The notes below the pieces were generated by a model, which searched no databases, was not told the origin of the DNA, and saw only the letters and a program-made list of their open reading frames with translations. DNA of 64,000 nt from Acidocella sp. (GTDB lineage: Bacteria; Pseudomonadota; Alphaproteobacteria; Acetobacterales; Acetobacteraceae), in contig DAIDEE010000030.1 of NCBI GenBank assembly GCA_027308685.1, positions 29,089-93,088 on the forward strand, written 5' to 3'. A program made the translations under genes and the position numbers. This document shows positions 41,998 to 55,063 of this stretch, piece by piece (position 1 is the first letter of the stretch; each line of letters opens with the position of its first letter).

Positions 41998-42396
41998 ATG
42001 GAGGATGCGGCCAATTACTGGGTTTTATTGGTCTACGCCGTTGCCGTGATCGGTCTGGTCACGGGGATGGTCGGTGTGTCCTTTGTCCTGGGTCAGCGTC
42101 ATCTGAAGCGTGCCACTCGTGAGCCTTTCGAATCCGGAATCGTTCCGGTTGGTTACGCGCGATTCCGGCTGCCGGTGCAGTTCTATCTGGTGGCCATGTT
42201 CTTTGTCATTTTCGACCTTGAAGCAGCATTTATCTACGCCTGGGCCTCGACAGTGCGGGCAGCGGGTTGGAGCGGCTACCTCGTCATCGCGGTTTTCATC
42301 ATCACCCTGCTTGCGGCCCTGGTTTACCTCTGGCGCGCCCGTGCGCTCGACTGGGGTCCACGGCCAAGACCCCTTCCCAGACAAAGGCTGAATTGA
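41998..42396 (+). CDS. nuoA: NADH-quinone oxidoreductase subunit A
   Basis: [42 protein letters not shown]; first gene of nuo operon. Confidence 0.96.
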   Translation: MEDAANYWVLLVYAVAVIGLVTGMVGVSFVLGQRHLKRATREPFESGIVPVGYARFRLPVQFYLVAMFFVIFDLEAAFIYAWASTVRAAGWSGYLVIAVFIITLLAALVYLWRARALDWGPRPRPLPRQRLN

Positions 42397-42400
42397 CGCC

Positions 42401-43096
42401 ATGCGCTTCTCAATCACGAAATCAGACACCGGACGCATCGTCTCAACCACCGCGCCTTATCTGCGCGGCGCATCTGCCATCGGCAAGCCAGCCGGCCCCG
42501 CCCCTGAGGGCGGTACCTTCACCGAGGCGGTCCGCCGTAACCTGGCGCTCACCAAACTTGAGGACATGATCGCCTGGGGCCAGAAATTCTCGGTCTGGCC
42601 GTTCAACTTCGGGCTCTCCTGCTGCTATGTCGAGATGGCCACGGCCTTTACCAGCAAGTTCGACATCGCACGCTTCGGCTCCGAGGTGCTGCGCGCCACG
42701 CCGCGCCAGGCCGACCTGATGGTTATTTCCGGCACCGTATTCGTGAAAATGGCGCCGGTGATCAAATATCTTTACGACCAGATGCTGGAGCCGCGATGGG
42801 TGATCTCAATGGGCGCCTGCGCCAACTCGGGCGGCATGTATGACATCTACGCCGTGGTTCAGGGCGCTGATAGTTTCCTGCCGGTGGATGTATATGTGCC
42901 GGGCTGCCCGCCGCGCCCGGATGCCCTGCTGGAAGGGCTGATGCTGCTGCAACGCTCCATCGGCACTGACCGCCGGCCGTTGAGCTGGATGGTCGGCCCA
43001 CAGGGCGTCCAAAAGGTCGAGCGGCCCAGTTTCCGCGACCTCAAGCGCGAGGACCGCCAGGCCGCAACCAACCTGTCAACGCCGGATCACGTTTAG
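42401..43096 (+). CDS. nuoB: NADH-quinone oxidoreductase subunit B
   Basis: [51 protein letters not shown]. Confidence 0.97.
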   Translation: MRFSITKSDTGRIVSTTAPYLRGASAIGKPAGPAPEGGTFTEAVRRNLALTKLEDMIAWGQKFSVWPFNFGLSCCYVEMATAFTSKFDIARFGSEVLRATPRQADLMVISGTVFVKMAPVIKYLYDQMLEPRWVISMGACANSGGMYDIYAVVQGADSFLPVDVYVPGCPPRPDALLEGLMLLQRSIGTDRRPLSWMVGPQGVQKVERPSFRDLKREDRQAATNLSTPDHV

Positions 43097-43099
43097 AGA

Positions 43100-44878
43100 A
43101 TGCTTACCAAGGCTGCCACGATCCCCGCCACCAACGCAGCACAGGTGATTCTGCGCGACCTGAACCAGCGTTTCGGGTCAGCCGCCATCACAGCGCAAAG
43201 CACCGCTGACCATATACCCACCTTCTGGATTGGTCGGGAGATCATCCACGACGTGCTCAAGCATCTACGGCACGGCGCTGCGCTGTCGTTTCGTGTGCTG
43301 TACGACCTGACCGCGGTTGATGAACGGTTGCGCGTCCACCGCGAGGGGCTGCCACCGGCTGATTTCACGGTGGTCTATCACCTTATTTCCTTCGAGCGGA
43401 ACGACGATATCCGTATCAAGGTGCCACTGCATGAGAGCACCCTTGAAGTGCCAACGGCTGCCGATATCTGGCCCAATGCCAACTGGTACGAGCGCGAGGT
43501 GTGGGACTTATTCGGCATAAAATTTGCCGGACACCCAACCTTGCGCCGCATCATGACCCCGCCGACCTGGACCGGCCATCCGCTCCGCAAGGACCATGTC
43601 GCGCGAGCCACCGAGATGGAGCCCTATGTGCTCACCGAGGAGCGCGAGATCGCCGAACAGGAAGCGCTGCGCTTCAAACCCGAAGACTGGGGCATGAAGC
43701 TGCATAGCAAAACTTCGGATTTCATGTTCCTCAACCTCGGCCCCAACCACCCCAGCGTGCACGGCGTGTTCCGCATCATCCTACAACTCGAAGGTGAGGA
43801 AATCGTCGATGCAGTGCCGGAGATCGGCTTTCATCATCGCGGTGCCGAAAAAATGGGCGAGCGCCAGACCTGGCACACCTATATCCCCTACACCGACCGG
43901 ATTGATTATCTCGGCGGCGTTATGAATAATTTTCCTTATGTGATGGCGGTCGAGACGCTGGCCGGCATCACCGTGCCGCCGCGCGCGCAGATGATCCGCA
44001 TCATGCTCGCCGAATTATTCAGGATGGCGAGCCATCTGGTTTTTTATGGCACCATGTCGCAGGATGTCGGCCAGCTTTCACCAGTATTTTATATGTTTGC
44101 TGACCGTGAACGGGTTTTTCATATCATTGAGGCCATTTGCGGATTCCGGATGCACCCGGCCTGGTTCCGCATCGGTGGCGTGGCAGCCGACCTGCCGCAA
44201 GGCTGGGACAAGATGATCCGCGACTATCTGGACTATCAACCCAAGCGCCTCGATGAATACCACAAGCTGGTGATGCAGAACCGGCTTTTTAAGGCGCGTA
44301 CCGTGGGTGTTGGCGCTTATACGCTGGATGAGGCGCTGGACTGGGGCGTTACCGGCCCTGGTCTTCGCGCCTGTGGTTTGGAATGGGACTACCGCAAGCA
44401 ACGCCCCTATTCCGGCTACGACCAGCTCGAGTTTGAAATCCCCACCTGCAACAATGGCGATTGTTACGACCGCGTGGTGGTTCATATCGAGGAGATGCGC
44501 CAGAGCCTGCGCATCATTCGCCAATGCCTTGATAACATGCCACCCGGCCCGTACCGCTCTATGCACAAGCTCGCGACACCACCGCTTAGGGATAAAACAA
44601 TGCACGACATTGAAACCCTGATCACGCATTTTCTCAATGCAAGCTGGGGGCCGGTGCTGCCGCCGGGCGAGGCGATGGTCAGCATCGAAGCGACCAAGGG
44701 CATCAATGGCTATTACCTCACCGCCGATGGCGCGAGTACGTCCTACCGCACGCGCATCCGCACCCCGTCATTCCCGCATTTGCAGATGATCCCGTTGATC
44801 AGCCGCGGCGCTTACGTCGCCGACCTTATCGCGATCCTCGGCAGCATTGATTTCGTGATGGCCGATGTCGACCGCTGA
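43100..44878 (+). CDS. nuoCD: NADH-quinone oxidoreductase subunit C/D fusion
   Basis: N-terminal 30-kDa domain ([24 protein letters not shown]) fused to 49-kDa domain ([43 protein letters not shown]) in a 592-aa ORF. Confidence 0.97.
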   Translation: MLTKAATIPATNAAQVILRDLNQRFGSAAITAQSTADHIPTFWIGREIIHDVLKHLRHGAALSFRVLYDLTAVDERLRVHREGLPPADFTVVYHLISFERNDDIRIKVPLHESTLEVPTAADIWPNANWYEREVWDLFGIKFAGHPTLRRIMTPPTWTGHPLRKDHVARATEMEPYVLTEEREIAEQEALRFKPEDWGMKLHSKTSDFMFLNLGPNHPSVHGVFRIILQLEGEEIVDAVPEIGFHHRGAEKMGERQTWHTYIPYTDRIDYLGGVMNNFPYVMAVETLAGITVPPRAQMIRIMLAELFRMASHLVFYGTMSQDVGQLSPVFYMFADRERVFHIIEAICGFRMHPAWFRIGGVAADLPQGWDKMIRDYLDYQPKRLDEYHKLVMQNRLFKARTVGVGAYTLDEALDWGVTGPGLRACGLEWDYRKQRPYSGYDQLEFEIPTCNNGDCYDRVVVHIEEMRQSLRIIRQCLDNMPPGPYRSMHKLATPPLRDKTMHDIETLITHFLNASWGPVLPPGEAMVSIEATKGINGYYLTADGASTSYRTRIRTPSFPHLQMIPLISRGAYVADLIAILGSIDFVMADVDR

Positions 44879-45362
44879 ACAATCCTCCCCAGACGCGCCA
44901 TTGGCAGCCGCACTTCGCCAGGAGATTGCAGAAGTGGCGCAACACGCCGAACACAAACGCGCCGCCAGCACCGACGCTTTGAAGCTGGTACAGAAGCGCT
45001 TTGGTTATATCTCCGATAACCACCTGGCCGAGGTTGCAGCGATATTGGGAATGACCCCGGCGGAGCTTGATGCAGTCGCTACTTTTTACAATTTAATCTT
45101 CCGCCGCCCGGTCGGCCGCCATGTGATTCTGCTGTGCGACAGTGTCGCCTGCTGGGTGATGGGCGAAGCCGCCGCGCGCGCGCAACTGCGCGACCGCCTG
45201 GGCATCAAGCCCGGCGAGACGACGGCAGATGGCCGCTTCACCCTGCTGCCCATCGTCTGCCTGGGCCATTGCGACCACGCACCAGCGATGATGGTGGATG
45301 AGGACCAATATGGCGATCTCAACGCCGCGCGGCTGGATGAGATTCTTGAGCGGTACAAGTGA
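44865..45362 (+). CDS. nuoE: NADH-quinone oxidoreductase subunit E
   Basis: Thioredoxin-like 2Fe-2S protein: [24 protein letters not shown]. Confidence 0.95.
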   Translation: MSTAEQSSPDAPLAAALRQEIAEVAQHAEHKRAASTDALKLVQKRFGYISDNHLAEVAAILGMTPAELDAVATFYNLIFRRPVGRHVILLCDSVACWVMGEAAARAQLRDRLGIKPGETTADGRFTLLPIVCLGHCDHAPAMMVDEDQYGDLNAARLDEILERYK

Positions 45363-46663
45363 GGATGATGATGGAAAAGCCACTCACCGCCTTGATCCAA
45401 CCCGACGGTATCCCGCTCGACCTCAACGGCTATGAGCAAGCCGGAGGCTATCAGGCCTTGCGTAAGGCGCTGACCATGACACCGGAAGCCATCATCGGCG
45501 AGGTCTCGCGCTCGAAACTGCGGGGCCGTGGCGGCGGCGGCTTCCCAACCGGACGCAAATGGGATGCGGTGCCGCGGGGGGCTGATACGCCACGCCAGCG
45601 TTACCTTGTCGTCAACGCCGATGAAATGGAACCCGGCAGCTTCAAGGACCGGTTGTTGCTCGAACAGACACCCCACCAAATGATCGAGTCCGTCATCATC
45701 AGCGCCTTCGCAATTCAAGCCTCGATTGCCTATATTTTTGTGCGGGCCGAATATGTGCTGGCGATCAACCGACTCACCCGCGCCGCTGCGCAAGCCGAGG
45801 CCAACGGCTATGCGGGCGCCAACATTCTCGGCTCCGGCTTCGCACTTGCCATTCATGTGCATGCCAGCGGCGGGCGTTATATCTGCGGCGAATCAAGCGC
45901 CCTGCTCACAGCGCTTGAGGGCCGCCGCCCGATTCCGCGTGCCAGGCCACCGCGCTCCGCCTCCAACGGGCTTTGGGGCAAGCCGAGCGTGGTCAATAAC
46001 GTTGAGACATTATGCAACGTTCCGCATATCATCACGCATGGCGCGGATTGGTTCCTCAGCCTCAGCCACAGCACCGACGGCGGCACCAAGCTCTATGGCA
46101 TGAGCGGGCGGGTGAAGCGGCCGGGCCTGTGGGAACTGCCGCTTGGCACCCCCCTCAATGAAATCATCGAGGACCACGCTGGCGGAATGCAGGAGGGCTA
46201 CAAATGCCGGGCGGTGCTGCCGGGCGGCGCGTCCTCAGCCTTTATCATGGCCGCTGATTTCAATGTCGCGATGGATTTTACGTCAGTGCCAAAGGTGGGC
46301 AGTGCGCTCGGCACCGGCAATATCTTGGCGCTCGATGACCGGCGCTGCCCGGTGGGTATGTTGCGCAGCCTGGAACATTTCTTCGCCCAGGAATCCTGCG
46401 GCTGGTGCACACCCTGCCGCGACGGCCTGCCCTGGGTGGAGCGAATTCTAACTGCGATCGAGGCGGGAGAAGGCCGGCCAGAGGATCTCGATACGCTCGC
46501 CCGCCATACAATTTTTTTAGGCTCGGACTTCACCTTTTGCGACTTAGCGCCTGGCGCGATGCAGCCGCTAGCCAGCGGGCTGAAGCATTTCCGCGCCGAG
46601 TTTGAGCAACATATCAACGAAAAATGCTGTCCCTGGCACGATTCCGCAGGAGGTTGGGCATGA
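45359..46663 (+). CDS. nuoF: NADH-quinone oxidoreductase subunit F
   Basis: LRGRGGGGFPTGRKWD, NADEMEPGSFKDR, GRYICGESSALLTALEG, ESCGWCTPCRDG. Confidence 0.97.
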   Translation: MRMMMEKPLTALIQPDGIPLDLNGYEQAGGYQALRKALTMTPEAIIGEVSRSKLRGRGGGGFPTGRKWDAVPRGADTPRQRYLVVNADEMEPGSFKDRLLLEQTPHQMIESVIISAFAIQASIAYIFVRAEYVLAINRLTRAAAQAEANGYAGANILGSGFALAIHVHASGGRYICGESSALLTALEGRRPIPRARPPRSASNGLWGKPSVVNNVETLCNVPHIITHGADWFLSLSHSTDGGTKLYGMSGRVKRPGLWELPLGTPLNEIIEDHAGGMQEGYKCRAVLPGGASSAFIMAADFNVAMDFTSVPKVGSALGTGNILALDDRRCPVGMLRSLEHFFAQESCGWCTPCRDGLPWVERILTAIEAGEGRPEDLDTLARHTIFLGSDFTFCDLAPGAMQPLASGLKHFRAEFEQHINEKCCPWHDSAGGWA

Positions 46664-49368
46664 CGAATTTCCTGGTCGACGGCAAACCATGTAGCGCCAA
46701 GCCGGACGAAAACCTGCTGCAAGCCTGCCTCGCCGCCGGGCTCGACCTGCCGTATTTCTGCTGGCATCCCTCACTCGGCTCAGTCGGCGCCTGCCGGCAA
46801 TGCGCGGTGAAGCAATACGCCAATGAGGATGATAAAACCGGCCACATGGTGATGGCCTGCATGACCCCCGTTACCGAAGGTGCCCGCTATGCGCTCGCCG
46901 ACCCGCAGGCGGTTGAGTTCCGCGCCAGCGTGATCGAGTGGCTGATGATCAACCACCCGCATGATTGCCCGGTATGCGAGGAAGGCGGCGAGTGCCACCT
47001 GCAGGACATGACGATGATGACCGGGCATGCCTACCGGATCTACCGCTTCACCAAGCGCACCCATCGCAACCAGAATCTTGGGCCATTTATCAAACATGAA
47101 ATGAATCGCTGCATCGCCTGCTATCGCTGCACGCGCTTCTACCGCGACTATGCCGGCGGGCGCGATCTCGACGTGTTTGCCGCCCATGATCACGTGTATT
47201 TTGGCCGCCATGAAGACGGCACGCTGGAGAACGAATTCAGCGGCAATCTGGTTGAAATCTGCCCGACCGGGGTGTTCACCGATAAAACCTTCTCGGCACG
47301 CTATGCCCGCAAATGGGATATGCGCGGTGCTCCCTCGGTGTGCACGGGTTGCGGGCTGGGCTGCAACATCACCGTCAACGAACGCGCCGGTGAAGTGCGG
47401 CGGATCGTTAATCGCTATAACGGGTCAGTGAACGGCTATTTTCTGTGCGACCGTGGCCGCTTCGGCTACGGCTTCGTCAACGCACCGGAACGAATTCGTA
47501 CACCATTGATGCGCGGGACCGATGGCAAACAAACAGCGGTAAGCCGTGGGGATGCCGTGGCACATTTTGCCGCCCTGCTCAGCGCGGGTGGCCGGATCAT
47601 CGGCATCGGCTCACCGCGCGCCTCGCTGGAATCTAATTTCGCGCTGCGCACCTTGGTTGGGGCGGCGAATTTTTATCCAGGGTTCAGCACGCATGAAGGC
47701 AGGCTGCTGAGTCTGATTGCTGATATTCTAAGTTCCGGTGCGGTGCATGTCCCCTCGCTGCGCGATGTGGAACAGGCTGATACCGCCTTGGTCCTTGGCT
47801 CTGATCTGCCGAACGCGGCACCGCGGGCTGCCCTCGCGCTGCGCCAGGCGGTGCGCGGCGCAGCCTTGGCGCTGGCCGCCAAAGCCAACATTCCGCATTG
47901 GCAGGATGGCGGGGTGCGCACTGTGGCGGGCGAGGCGCTGAGCCCGTTGTTCGTCGCCACACCGGCCGCCACCCGGCTCGATGATATTGCCCACACCGCC
48001 TTGCGTGCCGCCCCTGCCGATATCGCACGGCTGGGCTTCGCGGTTGCCGCCTGTATCGATTCCACCGCACCTGAAGTTGCTGGTTTGCCGGCTGACGTTG
48101 CAGCACAGGCCAGCATGATTGCCGATGCGCTGCTGGCCGCCGAACGCCCGCTGATTGCCTCCGGTGTTGAGGCGGGCGAGGAGAGCATAATTCAGGCCGC
48201 TGCCAACATCGCCTTTGCACTCCGTGCGCGCGGGAAGCCTGTTGCGCTGATGCTGAATGTTCCTGAATGCAACAGCCTGGGCCTGGCGCTGATGACAAAC
48301 GGCCAGGCCGCCTTCCCGGCAGCTTTGGCAGAACCGGCCTCGCTGGTCATCGTGCTCGAGAACGATCTGTACCGGCGGGCGGACAATACGCTCCTCGACG
48401 CAGCGCTTGCGGCCACACATCTGGTGGTACTCGACCATAGCGAAAGCCCCACCACCCGGTGTGCCGGCCTCGTGCTGCCGGCGGCAAGTTTTGCTGAAAC
48501 AGGTGGCACGCTGGTAAGCAGCGAGGGCCGCGCCCAACGTTTCTATCAGCCGATTTTCACCGAGACCGATGTCAGCGCCGCGTGGCGCTGGCTTGGCGCG
48601 GCTGGAAGTACCGCTGGAAACCACGACTGTGCAGGCTGGGCCACCGAGGATGATATTGTTGCCGCTCTGGCCCACGCGCTGCCACGTTTTTCAGCACTTC
48701 CCAGCGCCGCACCACCAGAAAATTTCCGCAACGCTGGCTGTAAAATTTCCAGCGAGCCGCACCGCTTTTCCGGGCGCACGGCGATGCACGCCGACCGCAA
48801 TGTGCGCGAGCCGAAGCCGCCGGTGAGTGCTGACTCCCCCTTCAGCACCACCATGGAAGGCTATTACGGCAAAATTCCACCGGCGTTGATACCCTTCTTC
48901 TGGGCACCGGGCTGGAATTCGGTACAGTCAGTTAATAAATTCCAGAGCGAGATCGGCGGGGCGCTCGAAGGCGGCGACCCAGGCGTGCGGTTATTGGAAA
49001 CCCGCACGGAAGCGGCGCTGCCGTACTATGCGGCCATTCCCAAAGCCTTTGCATCACGCCACGGTATATGGCAGGCGGTCATGCTGCCGCGGGTGTTTGG
49101 CGATGATGAGCAGAGCGCCCGTGCAGCCCCAATCCGCGACCGCACGGCAGCACCCGCGCTCGCCCTCAATGCGGAAGATGCAGCACTCATCGGTGCGGCG
49201 GCGGGCCAATGGCTTGCGTGCGCGCTGGATGGTGAAACCTTGCGCCTGGCGCTTGAAATTCACCCTGAGCTGCCGCGTGGTGTGGCGGGCCTTACGGGTC
49301 TCGCGGCCAAAGCCTTCGCGCTGCCGTCCTGGGTCCGCCTCACCTTAGCTGGTCCGGGTGCGTCATGA
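46660..49368 (+). CDS. nuoG: NADH-quinone oxidoreductase subunit G
   Basis: [33 protein letters not shown], extra cluster motif CTGCGLGC...C; ATGA overlap with nuoF. Confidence 0.96.
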   Translation: MTNFLVDGKPCSAKPDENLLQACLAAGLDLPYFCWHPSLGSVGACRQCAVKQYANEDDKTGHMVMACMTPVTEGARYALADPQAVEFRASVIEWLMINHPHDCPVCEEGGECHLQDMTMMTGHAYRIYRFTKRTHRNQNLGPFIKHEMNRCIACYRCTRFYRDYAGGRDLDVFAAHDHVYFGRHEDGTLENEFSGNLVEICPTGVFTDKTFSARYARKWDMRGAPSVCTGCGLGCNITVNERAGEVRRIVNRYNGSVNGYFLCDRGRFGYGFVNAPERIRTPLMRGTDGKQTAVSRGDAVAHFAALLSAGGRIIGIGSPRASLESNFALRTLVGAANFYPGFSTHEGRLLSLIADILSSGAVHVPSLRDVEQADTALVLGSDLPNAAPRAALALRQAVRGAALALAAKANIPHWQDGGVRTVAGEALSPLFVATPAATRLDDIAHTALRAAPADIARLGFAVAACIDSTAPEVAGLPADVAAQASMIADALLAAERPLIASGVEAGEESIIQAAANIAFALRARGKPVALMLNVPECNSLGLALMTNGQAAFPAALAEPASLVIVLENDLYRRADNTLLDAALAATHLVVLDHSESPTTRCAGLVLPAASFAETGGTLVSSEGRAQRFYQPIFTETDVSAAWRWLGAAGSTAGNHDCAGWATEDDIVAALAHALPRFSALPSAAPPENFRNAGCKISSEPHRFSGRTAMHADRNVREPKPPVSADSPFSTTMEGYYGKIPPALIPFFWAPGWNSVQSVNKFQSEIGGALEGGDPGVRLLETRTEAALPYYAAIPKAFASRHGIWQAVMLPRVFGDDEQSARAAPIRDRTAAPALALNAEDAALIGAAAGQWLACALDGETLRLALEIHPELPRGVAGLTGLAAKAFALPSWVRLTLAGPGAS

Positions 49369-50339
49369 ACCACCCGGGCAGCATCATCCCCGGCCTGCTG
49401 AACATCGTCCTCGGCCTCGCCTTCCTGATGGCAGCGGCAGCGTTGCTCACCTGGGTCGAACGGCGGCTGCTTGGTTTCTTTCAAGACCGGCCTGGGCCAA
49501 ACCGCGCCGGGCCGTTCGGCTCGCTGCAGGTCGTGGCTGACGGCATCAAGCTACTGTTCAAGCAGGATTGGATTCCGCCGTTTGCCGATCCGGCCGTTTT
49601 TGTGCTGGCGCCCGCCATCGCCATGGTGACGGTGATGCTGGCGATCGCGGTGATCCCGGCAACACCGGTCATCGGCATCATCGGCAATCTCAATGTCGGT
49701 TTGCTGTTTTTCCTCGCCATGAGCGGGCTTGGGGTCTATTCGGTTGTGCTGGCGGGCTGGTCCTCGAACAATAAATTTTCGCTGTTGGGCGGTATGCGTG
49801 CAGCCGCGCAGATGGTCAGCTACGAGGTGTTCATGGGCCTTTCGCTGGTCGGTGTGGTAATGCTCTCAGGCTCGTTCAACCTCACCGATATCATTCATAG
49901 CCAGCGGCATCTGTGGTACGTGGTGCCGCAGTTTATCGGTTTTGTCATTTTCTTCATGGGCGGCATCGCTGAAACACACAGGCTGCCGTTCGACCTTCCT
50001 GAAGGTGAGAGTGAATTGGGTGCGGGATTCCACACCGAATATTCCGGCATGAAGTTCGGCATGTTCTTCGTCGGTGAATATATCGGCATCATACTGGTTT
50101 CCGCGATGACCACGGTGCTGTTTCTCGGCGGCTGGTACGGGCCGTTCCTGCCGCCGTTCATGTGGTTTGGCATCAAAACCGGTTTCTTCGTCGCGTTTTT
50201 CATCCTGTTACGCGCTGCCCTGCCCCGGCCACGCTATGACCAGTTCATGTCCTTCGGATGGAAGCTGCTGCTGCCACTCACACTACTCAACATCCTGGTT
50301 ACCGGTGCGCTGATCCTTGGCCTGCCGGGGCCATCATAG
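49365..50339 (+). CDS. nuoH: NADH-quinone oxidoreductase subunit H
   Basis: [67 protein letters not shown]. Confidence 0.97.
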   Translation: MNHPGSIIPGLLNIVLGLAFLMAAAALLTWVERRLLGFFQDRPGPNRAGPFGSLQVVADGIKLLFKQDWIPPFADPAVFVLAPAIAMVTVMLAIAVIPATPVIGIIGNLNVGLLFFLAMSGLGVYSVVLAGWSSNNKFSLLGGMRAAAQMVSYEVFMGLSLVGVVMLSGSFNLTDIIHSQRHLWYVVPQFIGFVIFFMGGIAETHRLPFDLPEGESELGAGFHTEYSGMKFGMFFVGEYIGIILVSAMTTVLFLGGWYGPFLPPFMWFGIKTGFFVAFFILLRAALPRPRYDQFMSFGWKLLLPLTLLNILVTGALILGLPGPS

Positions 50340-50350
50340 AGGAGGACGCG

Positions 50351-50863
50351 ATGCTGAGTTCAATGCGCACACTCTGGTACACCTTCCTGCATCTGTTTCA
50401 ACGTAATGTTACGGTTTCCTACCCCGAGCAGATGCCCTACCTGGCGCCGCGCTATCGCGGCCGGATCGTGCTCACCCGCGACCCTGATGGCGAGGAGCGC
50501 TGCGTCTCCTGTTATCTCTGCGCGGTGGCTTGCCCGGTTGACTGTATCAGCCTGCAAAAAACCGAGGATGAGGGACGCTGGTATCCTGAATTCTTCCGAA
50601 TCAACTTCTCGCGCTGCATCTTCTGCGGATTCTGCGAGGAAGCCTGCCCGACCTACGCGATCCAGCTCACCCCCGATTTCGAGATGAGCGAGTATAACCG
50701 GCAGAATCTCGTGTATGAGAAGCAGGATTTACTCATCAGCGGCCCGGGCAAATACCCCGACTACAATTTTTACCGCGTCTCCGGCCTGGCGATTCCTGGC
50801 AAGGATAAAGGGGAAGCGGAGAATGAACGCCAACCCATCGACATCCGCAGCCTGATGCCATGA
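50351..50863 (+). CDS. nuoI: NADH-quinone oxidoreductase subunit I
   Basis: [16 protein letters not shown] and [16 protein letters not shown] (two 4Fe-4S); ATG at 50351. Confidence 0.97.
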   Translation: MLSSMRTLWYTFLHLFQRNVTVSYPEQMPYLAPRYRGRIVLTRDPDGEERCVSCYLCAVACPVDCISLQKTEDEGRWYPEFFRINFSRCIFCGFCEEACPTYAIQLTPDFEMSEYNRQNLVYEKQDLLISGPGKYPDYNFYRVSGLAIPGKDKGEAENERQPIDIRSLMP

Positions 50864-51360
50864 ACACGACCTTTGAGATTTCAGCGGTGGTGGCGGTGCT
50901 GGCAACCTTGATGATGATCACGCGCCCATCAGCAGTGCACGCGCTGCTCTACCTCACCGTTTCCCTGCTGGCGGCGGCGATGGTGTTCTTTGTACTCGGC
51001 GCGCCGTTTGCCGCAGCGCTGGAGGTTATCATCTATGCCGGCGCCATCATGGTACTGTTCGTGTTCATCATCATGATGCTGAACATCGGCGACGCCGCCG
51101 CAGCGCTGGAGAGCACCTGGCTGCAACCATCAACCTGGATCGGCCCTTCTGTGCTGGCCCTGTTGCTGGCCATCGAACTTGGCTCGCTCGCCGTGACCGG
51201 TGGCTTGGCACGTCCCGCAGGCTCAGTGGTCAACGCCCAGGCGGTCGGCTTGGCGCTCATTGGCCCCTATATGCTGGCGGTCGAAATCGCCTCCTTCCTG
51301 CTGTTGGCGGCACTGGTCGCCGCGTTCCATTTGGGGCGCGCGGTTATGAGGGAGGAGTAG
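50860..51360 (+). CDS. nuoJ: NADH-quinone oxidoreductase subunit J
   Basis: [47 protein letters not shown]. Confidence 0.95.
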   Translation: MNTTFEISAVVAVLATLMMITRPSAVHALLYLTVSLLAAAMVFFVLGAPFAAALEVIIYAGAIMVLFVFIIMMLNIGDAAAALESTWLQPSTWIGPSVLALLLAIELGSLAVTGGLARPAGSVVNAQAVGLALIGPYMLAVEIASFLLLAALVAAFHLGRAVMREE

Positions 51361-51364
51361 AGCG

Positions 51365-51673
51365 ATGGCCAATGTGCCGCTCGACCAGGGTTTGCTACTC
51401 GCCGCGATCCTGTTCGCGCTGGGCCTGACCGGCGTTCTGGTCCGGCGCAACCTGCTATTCATGCTGATGTCGCTTGAGGTGATGCTGAATGCGGCGGGCA
51501 TTGCCTTCATCGTTGCCGGCGCACGCTGGGCAGCGCCGGATGGCCAGATCATGTTCATCTTCGTCCTTACCTTCGCTGCGGCGGAGGTTTCCGTCGGCCT
51601 GGCGCTGATCTTGCTGATACACCGGCAAAACCCCATGCTCGACGCCGATGCCGGCGACCGGTTGAGGGGATAG
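51365..51673 (+). CDS. nuoK: NADH-quinone oxidoreductase subunit K
   Basis: 102 aa, [42 protein letters not shown]. Confidence 0.96.
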   Translation: MANVPLDQGLLLAAILFALGLTGVLVRRNLLFMLMSLEVMLNAAGIAFIVAGARWAAPDGQIMFIFVLTFAAAEVSVGLALILLIHRQNPMLDADAGDRLRG

Positions 51674-51677
51674 GCAG

Positions 51678-53534
51678 ATGCGCGAATTTCTCTGGCTGGT
51701 CCCGTTACTTCCGCTCATTGGTTCGGTCACGCTCATGCTGGGCGCTGGTCGGCTTACCATGCGCCTTGCCGGCACAATCGGCGCAGTCTCGGTGGGGCTT
51801 GCCGCGATTCTTGCCTTCACCATCGCCGCCGGATTTTTGACTAACCCGCCGGCGGGCTCTGTGTATCAACAAACCTTGTGGCATTGGCTCAATGTTGGCG
51901 GGGTCTCCGCTACCTTCGGCCTGCGCCTCGACCCACTCTCGCTGGTGATGATGCTGGTCATTACCGGCGTCGGCTTCCTCATCCATCTATTCGCCACTGA
52001 ATATATGGAAGGCGAGGACGGCTATGGCCGGTTCTTCGCCCACCTCAATTTGTTTGTCGCGGCGATGTTGCTGCTGGTACTGGCCGATAATTTCCTCGCC
52101 TTATACACCGGCTGGGAAGGCGTGGGGCTCGGCTCCTATCTGCTGATCGGCTTCTGGTGGCGCGACCCCGCTAACGGCCTTGCCGCCCGCAAGGCCTTCA
52201 TCGTCACCCGCATCGGCGATACCGCCTTGTTCCTCGGCCTGCTGCTGATCACCAGCCACCTCGGCACGCTCAATATCGCGGACGCCATGCAGCACGCCAC
52301 GCAAAGCTGGCCTATTGGTTCGCCCATCGCAACATTGGCAGCCTTCCTCCTGCTCGGCGGCGCGGTGGGCAAATCCGCGCAGTTGCCGTTGCAAACCTGG
52401 CTGCCCGATGCGATGGTCGGCCCGACCCCGGTGAGTGCGCTGATCCATGCGGCGACGATGGTAACCGCCGGTGTGTATCTCATCGCCCGCACCCATGCGC
52501 TGTTTCTACTGGCCCCGGCGGCATTATTAACCGTCGGCATCATCGGCGGCGCGACATTGCTGCTCGCGGGTTTCAGCGCACTCGCGCAAAACGACATCAA
52601 ACGCATCCTGGCTTATTCAACCATGAGCCAGATCGGCTACATGTTCCTCGCCCTCGGTGTCGGCGCCTGGGACGCGGCGTTGTTTCACTTGATGACCCAC
52701 GCCTTCTTCAAGGCGCTGCTATTCCTGTCAGCCGGCGCCATTACCATGCGGCTGCATCACGAGCAGGATATTTTCAAAATGGGCGGCCTGGCGCGACGCC
52801 TCCCGGTGGCGTTCTGGAGCTTCCTGATCGGCAGCGCCGCCCTCGCCGCGTTGCCGCTGGTTACGGCAGGCTTCTACAGCAAGGAGGCCATATTGTCCGG
52901 CGCCTGGGCGGGGGGAACCAGCGGGCGCGTGTTGTGGCTGGCCGGTGTGGTCGGCGCCTTCATGACCGGGCTTTATATTTTCCGTGCCGTATTCATCGTA
53001 TTTTTTGGTGAGGAGCACGGCCATGTCAGCGGCCGCTATGGCTGGCGCATTACCACACCACTCGCCGTGCTCTCGGTGCTGGCGGTGCTGGGCGGGCTGA
53101 TTGAGGTGCCGCCGGTGTTTGGGCATGTAACGCTGCTCTCAAACCTGCTGGCCCCGGTGCTGCCCGCCACCAAGGAAGTGACCGACATCACGCCGCTGCT
53201 GCTGGCCAGCCTCGCCGCCCTGCTCGGTATTGCTCTGGCCGCTTTGTTTTATTGGCGCCCTACGCAGCGGCCAGCCGAAACGCCGCTCTGGCGCTTCTGG
53301 CACGCCGCCGGTGGGTTCGACTGGCTGTACAACCGCGTGCTGGTCCGCCCGGTGCTATGGGCGGCACGGGTCAATAGCGATGATTTCATCGACAGTTTTT
53401 ACGACGTCATCGCTTGGGCGACGAAGGCGATTCATCAACAAGTGCGCCGCACCCAGAACGGACGTGTCCGCTGGTACACCGCCGGCCTCGCCATCGGCTC
53501 GGTATCCCTCATTGCCATCGCGGTGCTGCTATGA
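51678..53534 (+). CDS. nuoL: NADH-quinone oxidoreductase subunit L
   Basis: [57 protein letters not shown]. Confidence 0.97.
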   Translation: MREFLWLVPLLPLIGSVTLMLGAGRLTMRLAGTIGAVSVGLAAILAFTIAAGFLTNPPAGSVYQQTLWHWLNVGGVSATFGLRLDPLSLVMMLVITGVGFLIHLFATEYMEGEDGYGRFFAHLNLFVAAMLLLVLADNFLALYTGWEGVGLGSYLLIGFWWRDPANGLAARKAFIVTRIGDTALFLGLLLITSHLGTLNIADAMQHATQSWPIGSPIATLAAFLLLGGAVGKSAQLPLQTWLPDAMVGPTPVSALIHAATMVTAGVYLIARTHALFLLAPAALLTVGIIGGATLLLAGFSALAQNDIKRILAYSTMSQIGYMFLALGVGAWDAALFHLMTHAFFKALLFLSAGAITMRLHHEQDIFKMGGLARRLPVAFWSFLIGSAALAALPLVTAGFYSKEAILSGAWAGGTSGRVLWLAGVVGAFMTGLYIFRAVFIVFFGEEHGHVSGRYGWRITTPLAVLSVLAVLGGLIEVPPVFGHVTLLSNLLAPVLPATKEVTDITPLLLASLAALLGIALAALFYWRPTQRPAETPLWRFWHAAGGFDWLYNRVLVRPVLWAARVNSDDFIDSFYDVIAWATKAIHQQVRRTQNGRVRWYTAGLAIGSVSLIAIAVLL

Positions 53535-55063
53535 CCCTGGTCTGGCTGCTTCTCATCCCTGGCATCGGCGGGGCTGTGGCCTGGATGGCCGGTGGGCGGC
53601 ATCCGAATTTACCGCGCCGGATCGCACTGGCGGTGCTGGCGATCGATTTCATCATCGCATTGTCCCTCATCGGCCCTGCAATGTCGTCCGCCATCCCGGC
53701 AGGTCACGCCGCCTGGATCGCAAGTTTCGAGCGGCCCTGGATTCCCCAACTCGGCATTTCCTTTGAACTTTATCTCGACGGGCTGAGCCTGGTTCTCATC
53801 TTGCTCACCATCGCGCTGGGTTTCATTTCGGTGGTGATTTCCTGGACCGAGATCACCGACCGCGTGGGCCTGTTCCATGCCAACCTGCTCTGGTCCGTCA
53901 CCGGCGTCATCGGGGTGTTCCTGGCGCTCGATCTGTTCCTGTTCTTCTTCTTCTGGGAATTGATGCTGGTGCCGATGTATTTCCTGATCGCCCTATGGGG
54001 CCACGAGCACCGCTTCTACGCCGCGATCAAATTCTTCATCTTCACCCAGGGTAGCGGCCTCCTCATGCTCGTGGCGATTCTCGTGTTGGTGTTCGTCCAC
54101 CAGCAAACCACCGGCCATTTCACCTTCGACTATCTGGCGCTGCTCGGCACCAAGATGAATCCCACCATGGCGTTCTGGCTGATGCTCGGGTTTTTCATCG
54201 CCTTTGCGGTCAAGCTGCCGGCGGTGCCGTTCCACACCTGGCTGCCGGATGCCCATACCGCGGCACCGACAGCCGGCTCCGTGCTGCTCGCAGGCATTTT
54301 GTTAAAAACCGGCGCTTACGGCTTGATCCGCTTCGTGGTGCCGCTATTCCCCGATGCCGCCCATGCGTTTGCGCCCTATGCGATGACGCTTGGGGTGATC
54401 GGGATTCTCTACGCCGCTTTGCTGGCTTATGGCCAGAACGACATGAAGCGGCTGGTGGCCTATAGCAGTGTTAGCCATATGGGCTTCGTGCTGCTCGGCG
54501 TGTTCGCCTGGAACACACTGGCGCTACAAGGTGTGGTGATCCAAATGCTGGCGCACGGCGTCAGCACCGGCGCGCTATTTATCCTCGTCGGCGCCTTGCA
54601 GGAGCGTATTCATACCCGCGACATGCGGCAGATGGGTGGATTGTGGGGCAGCATCCCGCATCTATCGGCATTCGGCATGGTGTTCGCCATCGCCTCGCTC
54701 GGTCTGCCAGGGCTTGGCAACTTTATCGGCGAGTTCCTGATATTGCTCGGCAGTTTCCAGGTCGGCGTGCCGTTGACCGTGATCGCGGCCATCGGGCTGG
54801 TCGCCGGGGCCGCCTACGCGCTGTTACTGGTGCAACGGGCCTTCCACGGCAACGCCGCGCCGCATGATGAAACCGCGGCAAAGCCCTGCGACCTCACAGC
54901 CCCGCATCTGCTGGTAATGGCCGGGCTGTTTCTCGCCCTCCTTGGGCTTGGCCTGTATCCGCAACCGGTGTTCGACCAGGTGGCAGCAGGGCTGGCGGTG
55001 GTGCAACATGACGGCACGCCATCCACGGGACCAACCACGCAATTTGCGGAAGCGACGCCATGA
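53531..55063 (+). CDS. nuoM: NADH-quinone oxidoreductase subunit M
   Basis: [63 protein letters not shown] at 53531. Confidence 0.97.
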   Translation: MTLVWLLLIPGIGGAVAWMAGGRHPNLPRRIALAVLAIDFIIALSLIGPAMSSAIPAGHAAWIASFERPWIPQLGISFELYLDGLSLVLILLTIALGFISVVISWTEITDRVGLFHANLLWSVTGVIGVFLALDLFLFFFFWELMLVPMYFLIALWGHEHRFYAAIKFFIFTQGSGLLMLVAILVLVFVHQQTTGHFTFDYLALLGTKMNPTMAFWLMLGFFIAFAVKLPAVPFHTWLPDAHTAAPTAGSVLLAGILLKTGAYGLIRFVVPLFPDAAHAFAPYAMTLGVIGILYAALLAYGQNDMKRLVAYSSVSHMGFVLLGVFAWNTLALQGVVIQMLAHGVSTGALFILVGALQERIHTRDMRQMGGLWGSIPHLSAFGMVFAIASLGLPGLGNFIGEFLILLGSFQVGVPLTVIAAIGLVAGAAYALLLVQRAFHGNAAPHDETAAKPCDLTAPHLLVMAGLFLALLGLGLYPQPVFDQVAAGLAVVQHDGTPSTGPTTQFAEATP

